A stretch of 64,000 bases of DNA, taken from NCBI GenBank assembly GCA_947095585.1, contig OX352763.1, positions 13,937,462-14,001,461 of the forward strand, given 5' to 3'. Below the pieces are notes generated by a model. It was given only the letters and a program-made list of their open reading frames with translations. It made no database searches and was not told the DNA's origin. Source of the stretch: Nephrocerus scutellatus (lineage: Eukaryota > Arthropoda > Insecta > Diptera > Pipunculidae). Below are positions 54,438 through 63,259 of this stretch, piece by piece. The stretch's first letter is position 1; the number at the start of each line of letters is the position of its first letter. Position numbers and translations under genes: made by a program.

Positions 54438-54905
54438 AGACGAAATTTAAATACCTAACATAAAAATGTACCTCTAAATATTTTTAAACTTAGAATTTAT
54501 CAAAATTTTGCTGGACATAGTAGCGACATTTAATTATGATCTTTTCTAACACGTTTAAGGCCTAAACTGCTTTATTATTCAACAACTCTAATTTGCTAAC
54601 CGTAATAGTTGTTTTCTGAAAAATTTACTTTTTTGCTGTTATCAAAAGTGCCATTTACTTTTAAAATAAATGTCAATGCCATTAAAAAGGGCATTTTTTA
54701 ATGGCTTTGTAAGCAGTAAGTGATTACCATGAACAAAATAGATATTTACTGTTTTATCCATTAATATGTGGACGAAATATTTCATATTGCACGCGATGAT
54801 CGCATCTTTATTATTTTATACGGATACAAGCTGGAGTCGCACTAGCTAAAATGTATATGTATTTATTTAAAAGGAATTAGGGCGTAATTAATGAAGCTAA
54901 ACAGT
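54438..54905. other. Block paralogous to D intron 1
   Basis: Matches 21300-21620 (CTTACTTTTAAAATAAATGT; GGCTTTGTAAGCAGTAA; GATACAAGC; CTAGCTAAAATGTATATGTA; TATTTATTTAAA). In both places it follows an antisense relic of the same LINE family. No gene. Confidence 0.6.
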
Positions 54906-55052
54906 GGAAGTGTATGTATATTTCGCCAATAGCCGTTGATCTCTCTATAGGGCCTACTTTCATTAATACATATGTTATGAAACTAGTTACATGTATAGAA
55001 GTAAAGTAACTATAGTCCATTATTACTGTATGTCTTCACTATTACTAAAAGC

Positions 55053-55185
55053 CGCTTAAAGGATTGATTGCCTTATTCGTTTATCATGCAACAAAATTGA
55101 TTGTGCGAATATCTTATCCTCTTAATCTAATGGAGTTCAAAATAATGTATAACTAGTTTTTTAGTCCATAGAATCCTATATAAAA
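55053..55185 (+). promoter_or_regulatory. Promoter of gene H: conserved block plus TATA box
   Basis: F/G/H block at 55053-55128 (CGCTTAAAGGATTGATTGCC ... TTTATCATGCAAC ... TTGATTGTGCGAATATCT ... TAATCT). TATATAAAA at 55177-55185, 65 bp before the ATG at 55242. In H the right arm reads ATCCTCTT, a one-base change from F and G. Confidence 0.7.
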
Positions 55186-55241
55186 CTCTCCTAGTAGCAA
55201 TCGCAGTTCATAATTCGTTGAGTTACCGTTTCTCTCGTACG

Positions 55242-57462
55242 ATGAGTCGCTCTGGTGGTTTTCTATTGGTCATCATATTTGTAGTGATTTTCGTTGCTGA
55301 TCCGTCACTTTGTGAAAGTCATAAGTTGCTTTCGCAGCAACTAAATTTGAATATCTCTGCCGCTATAGCGGCTGCCATTGCAACCGACTTTGCTACGCGT
55401 GGTAGAGGATTGTCCGTGTACGTTCATTTCGATAAACATTCTCTGGCACAATGTTATCATTTCAATGACTTATCGACGCAAGTACTTAGTAATATAAAAG
55501 GCACAACAACATATAGCCTCTACTATCATCAACAACTGCAACACATTGAATACGATCACAGCAATTTGATTTTGATCGATACACTTGAGTCTTTGCGGTA
55601 AGTTCATCGAGGAACTAGTCTTCTTTAAATTGTTGGTATCTCTAAAAGCAAGTTACCAGTTGGATTTCAGGTAGTATCCAGTGTAATTATCTAGGGCATG
55701 CAAAAATTCACTATAGTAAGACACTTTTTGTTTTTAAATGTTTTTTTAGAACGAATTGCTACGAAGTCAATATGTACTTTAACCTAAAAACCTTAAAAAA
55801 ATGAATGGAAATTTCTTACAGATTCGTGTATGGCGACCTGTTAAATGGAAATATTGGCGTTTTATCAAAAGTTATAATTTACATATCATCGTTGAGGAGC
55901 ACAACCCATCGGGATATTAAAAGAATCTTTGAAGATCAGTGGAAAATGGGTTCATTAAATGTTGTTCTTATTTTGGATACAGCAGTCGATGGAATTCAGA
56001 TGTTATCCTATTTTCCATTTAATGAAAATCATTGTGGAGAAGTAAATCCCAGCCTCATTAACCATTTTGATGTCATCAGCTTGAAATGGAAATATAAATA
56101 CTTTTTCCCACGAAAGGATGCAAATTTAAATCTTTGTCCACTGATATGTGCGACATGGGAAGAAAGGCCATATCTGAAATTTTCCTACAATGCCAAGGGC
56201 GAAGTTTCAGATTTCCATGGAATCGAAGGAGCGTTGGTTGGCTTCATAAAGGAACGTTTGAACTTTACCTTCGTATTGTACGAGATGAATGAAAAGGAGA
56301 TTGCGTCAACATACATGGGGAATGATACAGTTTTCAAAGAAGTGAGTTAAATTTATTTGATAATTTGATTAACTACATAGGTAATTTACAACTATTTTTT
56401 AAAAAAGAGTTTTTATAACTAACCATTTTGGAACATTTTCAGATGTTCGACAAAAAAGCAAACTTCTCAATTGGTGGTTACCACTACAATCACACCCAGC
56501 ACATATCCTCAACGGACTATTACTACTTGAGTCGCGTACAATTTATAACTACTTTCGGCGAATATTCATCCATGGAAAAGCTATTATTCCCCTTTAATGC
56601 AGTAACGTGGATTGTAATTTCTGCAATGACATCAGTCGGTTTCTTGGTGATATTTGCCAGCATCTTTTGTGTACGCCGTTCATTGGCCGATTTTGTTCTC
56701 GGACGACGCAATAATCACCCATTTTACAATTTCTTTACGATTTTGCTTGGTGGTGGCAATGCGGGGCAGTTGCCAGGTCGTAATTTTGCCCGCTTTCTTC
56801 TGATGACCTGGTTGCTGACAAGCCTTGTTGTTCGTACTGCATATCAATCGGGGAGCTTTTATTTGTTACGGGCCAGAGTACGCAAGAATGCCCCTGAGAC
56901 AATCGCTGATGTATCCGATTCGGGCTACGAAGTATTTGTGCCAGAGTATTTGTCATATCTTCTGACATCCAGTCTGTCTGAACTAAAACATATAAATTTT
57001 TTCTCCAAATTGAATATTGAGATGTATTCCATGCTGTACAACACTTCAAATCGATTGGCAATTATAACACCTCACGAGTATTTCGCTTACAGCCGCAATG
57101 TTTTAAAACAGCAAGATTTTCATATTCATGTGGTTCCTGAGACAATGCTAACACAGCAGTTGAGTATTTATCTTAAGAAGAGTTCTTTTTTTGTGGCTGC
57201 AATGAATAAGCATATTCTAGATTCTATGACCTATGGATTTGCTAAAAAGTGGAACAGGGACTACATTGGCGAATCTAAAGAAGAACAGAGAATTACTACC
57301 GAGCCGACAGAAATTCCCTTATCCATGAATCAAATGGGTAGCATATTTCAGATTTACCTTATTGCGAATATAGCAGCGGTAATAGTGTTCATAGGAGAAA
57401 TATGTTGGAAACGACTTACCACGAGGAAGAAAATAAGCTCACAACTTCAGTTTACTAATTAA
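55242..57462 (+). CDS. Divergent ionotropic receptor H, three exons, compact
   Basis: Exons are 55242-55597, 55822-56341 and 56443-57462, joining to 631 aa. Introns are 224 and 101 bp, so H shows the likely uninvaded form of the F/G/H gene. Signal peptide MSRSGGFLLVIIFVVIFVAD. Exon 1 has LSVYVHFDKHSLAQCYHFND and ends ILIDTLESLR (CG/GTAAGT, phase 2). Exon 2 has FNENHCGEVNPS and LNLCPLICATWEERPYL. Exon 3 has M1 (TWIVISAMTSVGFLVIFASIF), pore LLGGGNAGQLPGRNF, M3 LVVRTAYQSGSFYLL, S2 and M4 (IYLIANIAAVIVFIGEICW). Closest to G. All splice sites and the frame look functional. The 3' flank is homologous to that of G but interrupted 107 bp after the stop by a short insertion. Confidence 0.9.
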
Positions 57463-57575
57463 TGTTCTTTGTAGGTTCTAAAATTATAAGTGTACTTTCC
57501 GATTAATTAATTTGGAAACTCTCCACCGCTTGCAATACCTGCAACATACTTCAACATTTTCTGTCGCTTCGAATA

Positions 57576-57781
57576 AATAAATAGATAGATTTTATTCATT
57601 TACAATAATACATTAACAAAATACAATTTTATAATTTTTAAATTTAAGACATGGCTATAAGGCCGTCTGCCCGAGTTTGACGATACTGTAAGCTCAAAAG
57701 GATTCTTCGAGTATCGTTTTTCTGTATTTATATATATAACGCTTTTTGACAATAATTGTCTAGTTTGTTCCAGTTCCAGAA
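57576..57781 (-). mobile_element. Short 5'-truncated retroelement tail in H 3' flank
   Basis: 206 bp flanked by TCGAATA at 57569-57575 and 57782-57788. The G flank shows the empty site (GCTTCGAATATAGC at 46082). The end next to the left duplication is AATAAATAGATAGATTTTAT, which on the minus strand looks like the 3' end of a LINE-type element. Family not identified. Confidence 0.65.
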
Positions 57782-57880
57782 TCGAATATAGCACGGGTCT
57801 TAGCTATTATCGCACGATTTAATAAAAAAATAAGAGAGATAAATTTCAAGATGAGCGGAAACTTCGGATAAACTTCAAAT
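57782..57880 (+). pseudogene. Relic of an E-like IR exon 1 downstream of H
   Basis: Reads SNIARVLAIIARFNKKIREI before stops, matching SNIARALSAIAVEDFINRTRD of E exon 1 and the relic after G. The AT-rich changes (GATTTAATAAAAAAATAAG for GATTTCATCAATCGGACAAG) show free drift. No downstream exons found. Confidence 0.62.
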
Positions 57881-58989
57881 GTGGTCATAATCAATTACGA
57901 AAACCGCTTGACATCTTAGCATTTTTAAAAATGTTTTAATGAGTAGCTAATAAGTCAGTTTTATTTTTTCTGATCACAAGATACTAATGTAGCTTTAAGA
58001 ATGCATACTTTACATCTGATTGTATTCCTTAATCCTTTTGAAACACCGCATATCAATCAAATCAATAAAAACTAAAATTAGAAAAAAATTATCTTTTGTT
58101 TTAAGCAATTTTATTGGGGCTGACCCTACCAGCCACTAAGTGGACCAAGTGGACAAATATGTAGATGTTGGCTAGTGGGGTAGTCTTCGAAAAATAAAAT
58201 AAAACGCTCGATGGTTTAATGCATTTTTTAAATTGATTTTAATAACTGCAAAAACAAAAGGTTAAAACTATTTTCAACATACTCGTAATAAACTCCAAAA
58301 ACTTACGTTCGTACTGTCTACAATTCTTCCTCCCCGAACGTTTCTAGATTTTTCGAAATAATTTATTTTTCTTTTTTGTTTGGGTTACTACGTTCAAAGA
58401 GGATGAGGATGTGTGCGTAGCATAGCAACGTGGTTCAACTTCTTTTTAAATAATAAAAATCGTACAAGAATTTAAAATTTTGTTTCATTTGGCTGGGTTA
58501 CAGTAGATGTAATGGTAAGCTCAACATTGTGGAAGCAAGCAAATTTGATTATTTTATCAGTGTTGATTGACGGAACAATCTGAACGGAAGCTTGTCGTGA
58601 TCAATGTATGGGGGTCATGAAGAGAAGAGCTACCCGTAAAAGAAAAACCTATTTCCTATAAACGAGAGAAAAAAATTCGGAGAGGGTTATCTTTCTATCT
58701 ATCTATTACTTCCACATCCAATAAATATGTTGAGTTTAATTAAAGCTTTTTTACATTAGCAGTCACCATCTATGAGAAACATACTCGTACTTATTAAGTC
58801 TAGTCAAGCGAGATTAAAATATAAATACAGTACGACCTCGGTTAACACAACCACTATCAAAGTTGCGTTAATTGAAGTTGTTGCAAAAACCGAGTCACAA
58901 ATTTCCGAGTTAAAGAAGAACATACAACAACGAATTAACGAAGTATATTCCTCAAATGCAGCAAAAGCGGAATGATCGGGCTAGTCCCT
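57881..58989. other. 3' flank of H and spacer
   Basis: Up to about 58710 it aligns in blocks with the G flank (45960-46570), with an extra ~330 bp at 58160-58495 in H. A 67-aa + frame at 58772-58975 (KVALIEVVAKTESQISELKK) is unassigned and could be a LINE leader. Confidence 0.4.
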
Positions 58990-61900
58990 TCAAAGTAAGT
59001 AAGGTTGGAGCGAGGCCAATAACCTCGCCCGTAAAAAATTATTTTTACGGATCCCAAAATCAGCCTCTGATGCACTGATGAACGACGACGACCACTGCAA
59101 CGAAAACGGCTAAACGATTTAAGAATTTTCTCATTGAACGTACGCTCACTGTATAGAGCCCGAGCTGCACAGCAGCTAGAATCAGAATATGACATATATT
59201 ACAGCTGACATGCACGACATCATGTGCAAGGCAGCAAAATAATGAAACCCACCGTTATCGAATTTAAAGCAGTAAATGAACGTCTATGCACCCTTCGCGT
59301 GTAGGGCAAATTAAAAAAAATAAGTTTCATAAACGTTCACGCACCTACAGAGGATTCCCCAGATGATGAAAAAGAAGAATTCTTTGAATCAGTCGAACGG
59401 GAACTCCATGCCTGTCCTCAGTATGACGTAAAAAGAACAGGGTAGGCGGTTTCGGACCGGGACGAAAGAAAAAAAAAAGACAAAGATCTTCTTGTCTGTT
59501 AAACGAATACACGAACGGACATCTCAAAATGGTATAGTTTCCTAAATTCCAGATCCTAATGACCATATCCAAAAATGTCCATAGGAACAAGTCTTAAAGT
59601 CGTATCTAAGTCCTACATACCGATTTTTTTTATATGTTCACACGCTAAAGGGATTTGCACGCGTATAATGCTTAGCACAGCGTGGGCGTTAGGAATTTAG
59701 GGAGAGGAAAAGATGAAAAGATGTCTATGTACGCGTGTATTAAATGACTGCAGATCATACAAATGTGGAAACACATTCATTCCACATCACTATTGTGCGA
59801 CTAAAGAAGGAATCTCTGAATTGGTTAGTACGTCTGAAGATAAACTTAATGGTAGACCCGTGGGCTCGAGTTGAGACACGGGTATTACGAATGGATTCGA
59901 GAATTGGCGGGATGCATCTGAATGTTTCTTAGGAACACCGCTTGTGAAAAAAGCGAATCGTGTGAATCGCTTTAGAAATTGCTTTGTTCCGAAGTTCCAG
60001 ACTATAATGATCATATTCCAGAATTTCCATAGGAAGAAGTGTTTTAGTCGCATCTTAGTCCTACATTCCGAATTTCATGTGAATCACTTGAGAAATTGCT
60101 TTGTTCCAGGAATTCCAGACCATAATGATCATATTCCAGAATTTCCATAGGAAGAAGTCTTATAGTCGCATGTTAGTCCTACATTACGAATTTCATGCGA
60201 ATCGCTTGAGAAATTGATTTGCTCCAGAAATTCCAGACCATATATATCATATTCCAGAATTTCCATAGGAAGAAGTCTTATAGTCGCATGTTAGTCCTAC
60301 ATTACGAATTTCATGCGAATCGCTTGAAAAATGGCTTAGTTCCCAAACTACTACAGTGTGAAGCTTAACAGTGTGTCGCCTAACATTGTCCCACTTAACA
60401 GTGATCACTTAACACTTAACATTTTACTTTTTTAACATGGGGTTTACTTTAAGGGGGTAAACCTTGTAGTGAGACGTTGTCATGTCAAAATCATTCTGGG
60501 GGATATGAATGCTAAAATAGGTAGGGAGCCAGTATTCAGGCAGCACATTGGCACCCATAGCTTACACGAGAACACAAATGACAATAGACAACGAGTCATA
60601 GAGATGGCAGCAAGCAATAATTTGGTCGTTGCGAGTACAAGGTTTGCGCGTAAAAATATCCACAAAGCCACCTGGCTATCGCCCGATGGAGCCACTCGCA
60701 ACCAGATAGATCACGTGTTGATAGACCGCCGCCACAACCCGAATCTGATGACGGTACGAACGTACCGAGGTGCCAACGTCGACTCGGACCACTATCTTGT
60801 TGGTGTAGTGCTCCGAGCGCGGATTGCATCATCAAGAAAGACAGCATCCGCGAATCAAATTCGAGTCAACACGGCTGCCCTTCGCAACGAAGAGACCAGA
60901 AACAACTACGGTCAAGCGATAGGACTCGCCCTAAATGCAGAAAGAGTGTAAGTCCTGGGGCTGAAATGCCGGGCGTAGAAGAGAAATAGACTCGCCTTAA
61001 AAATACTAGCATTAGTACTGCTGACTCCATCTTAGGCAGTAGTCGTTGAGATCAGAACGGCTTGTTCGATGACGAATGTAAGTTAGCGACTGAACGTAAG
61101 AATGTTGCGTACCGAGCAATGCAACAATCTCATAGAACGCGAGCACGCGAAGATAAAGATAGATATAAAGAGCTCAATAGATATGAATAAACAGTTCACC
61201 GGCGAAAGAAAGCAGCTTGGGAGAAGAATCTCGCCCGTAAACTAGAACAGTACAGAGAGCAAGGACCGCACCAGGTGCGGGAGTCCGCGGTATGACGCAA
61301 TATACACCGCGTTGCACATGCAAAGACAAAGAGGGTAATCTGATCGCTCAAATGCATCTTAGAGCGACAGGAAGAGCACTTTTATGAGTTGCTAAATGGC
61401 CAGCTAACTAAGGAACTTGAGGCTACACCAATGACCGAAGACCACACCATGCTGCCGCCACCAAGCATAGACGAACTAAGCAGAGCGATAAATCGGCTCA
61501 AAAATAATAAGGCCCCGGGATTAGATGATATCCAGCGGAGTGATAAGGTCAGGAGGGTCCACAATACACCAAGCAATTCATGAACTAATAGTGCAAGTGT
61601 GGGAGAAAGAAGCGATGTCAGAAGACTGGCGAAGAGGCATCCTGTGCCCCATACCTAAGAAGGGGGATATCACGAAATTCAGCAATTATCGTGGTACCGT
61701 GAGTACCGCATATAACATTTTCTCCTCTATCCTTCAAGACATACCAGTGTGGCTTCAACACAGGCAAATCAACAACAAACAGGCAGGCAGGTGATGGAAA
61801 AATGTCTAGAGTTTCAAAACTCAAAACTCGTTGGTAGAAACCGAAGAGCTGTACAGGAAGTTTTAATCCAGGTCGAGCAGGCGGCACGAAATTTAGGGCT

Positions 61901-62600
61901 GCACATAAATGAGAGCAAAAGAAAGTACATGCCAGCCACGTCTTTGAGTAGAAGATCCAACATTGGTCCCTCAATTCAATTATTGGAGCACGAATTGGAA
62001 GTAGTGCAATCCTTTAACTATCTCGGATCAACTGTAGCAGCCGATAACAGCATGGAACCAGAAATACGCGCACGGTTGCTTAAAGCCAACAAAGCCTACT
62101 ATAGTCTGTGAAGACTCTTCAAATCCAGGAATTTAACCATAACATCCAAGCTGCTGGTATATAAGACAATGGTCATATCAGTGCTTACGTATGGATCCGA
62201 GACTTGGGTGCTTAGCTTCGAGAGAAAAGTCTTACGGAGAATTGTTGGCCACGTATGTGAGGAGGGACGATTCCGGAGACTCTATAATGATGAGATCTAC
62301 GAGCGTTACCGCGATGTCGACATCGTGAAGATAATTAAGCTCGGAAGGCTCCGGTGGGCAGAACATTTAGCTCGCGTGAGCGAAAATGATCCTTCTCGGA
62401 AAGTCCTTTGGAGTAGGATTTATGGTACATGACAGCGAGGCCGGCCAAGCCTACGCTAGAAGGATGACATAGACCAGGACGCCCAGAATTTAGGGATGCC
62501 AAACTGGATGACATCGGCTTGAAATCGGGACCGATGGAGTGATTTTTTGCGAGAGGCCAGGACCGGATACCGGTTGTAGAGCTTAATATGATGATGATAA
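58990..62600 (+). mobile_element. RTE-like LINE, long copy interrupted by tandem repeat
   Basis: Endonuclease start LNVRSLYRARAAQQLESEYD near 59125-59190 and NVHAPTEDSPDDEKEEFFES near 59335-59395; a ~1-kb insertion at about 59430-60470; then VKIILGDMNAKIGREPVFRQ, KNIHKATWLSPDGATRNQID and SDHYLVGVV (endonuclease end) at 60480-60830. RT pieces follow: LKNNKAPGLDD, CPIPKKGDITKFSNYRG, and a break near 61795 that removes the YADD region. The C-terminal part has LTYGSETWVLSFERKVLRR and RLRWAEHLARVSENDPSRK. The 3' end is TTGTAGAGCTTAATATGATG plus ATG repeats. Dead through stops and the RT core deletion. Confidence 0.78.
59430..60470 (-). repeat. Reverse-oriented ~118-bp tandem repeat element inside LINE
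   Basis: About four units with AAATTGCTTTGTTCC, CCAGAATTTCCATAGGAAGA, GTCTTATAGTCGCATGTTAG and TCCTACATTACGAATTTCAT are at 59980-60345, with a diverged start near 59520-59640. It is the reverse complement of the array at 47560-48710. The right border phrase GTGAGACGTTGTCATGTCAA matches, reversed, 47432-47452. Short CTTAACA(G/C)T phrases repeat at 60362-60425. Confidence 0.72.
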
Positions 62601-62631
62601 GTCCAAAATAGCACTTTTTATATTCCGCGTG

Positions 62632-62928
62632 GTGGGCGCCGTGGCTCAGTGGTAGTGCACATGGCTGCGCAGGAGGTTCAGGTTCGAATCCCAGCAACAC
62701 CAAAAGTATTTTTCACGGTGTCCCACCTCTCGCGAATGGGTGACAAACGTTCCGAGAGTAATTAATACCTTGTCACGGAAAGCTTCTCAATTCGCCGTTC
62801 GGATCCGGCCTTAAATTGTAGGTCCCTTCCATTTGTGTCCAAAAATTAACATGTGCAGCACAAATGGCCGCGAGAAGTTAGGCCTTAGACCGCAATGGTC
62901 TGTCGCGCCAAATATTATTATTTATTAC
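62632..62928 (+). mobile_element. tRNA-derived SINE, full length, with 10-bp target duplication
   Basis: tRNA-like head at 62632-62700 with A box GTGGCTCAGTGGTAG and B box GGTTCGAATCC (62681-62691), a body (TCGCGAATGGGTGACAAACG; TTCTCAATTCGCCGTTCGG; TAGGTCCCTTCCATTTG), and a tail ACCGCAATGGTCTGTCGCGC followed by CAAATATTATTATT. Perfect repeats ATTCCGCGTG at 62622-62631 and 62929-62938. RNA polymerase III would transcribe it from the internal boxes. Other copies: 12409-12650, 14660-14930, 36088-36212, 46683-46830. Confidence 0.9.
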
Positions 62929-62929
62929 A

Positions 62930-63250
62930 TTCCGCGTGAGACGCGTGTCGCGTGTGGCGCGTGTGATGTGTTGAATTTTTTTCTTTTTCGACTTTTTGAG
63001 ACCCTTTTTAACCGCCTTCCACACGACTTAAAGAAATCTGTATTTTTTAGTGCCTTAGTCCAAAATAACATTTTTTATATTCCGGTTATGACGCGTGTCG
63101 CATTTCGCGTGTGGCTCGTGTGATAAGTTGAAATCGCGCCATTTTCTTGTTTTTTGAGATCTTTTTTAACCACCTTTCGAAATTTTGTCAGAAGCAAAAT
63201 TTCATAACCCGCGTTTGACGAGTGTCGTGAGTCACGTGTGATGCGGGGAA
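62930..63250. repeat. GACGCGTGTCGCGTGTG repeats
   Basis: Two or three diverged units of roughly 120-190 bp, each with (G/A)TCCAAAATA(A/G)CA, TTTTTATATTCCG, GACGCGTGTCGC and GCGTGTG(A/G)TG phrases. The first unit starts at 62601 and is opened by the SINE. Related in reverse to the ACACGCGT stretches at 29050-29760. Confidence 0.55.
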
Positions 63251-63259
63251 AAAAGAAAA

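Noticed and set aside
62632..62704. Possible functional tRNA gene
   Set aside because: A and B boxes are present, but the stems do not pair and the sequence continues into a SINE body with target duplications.
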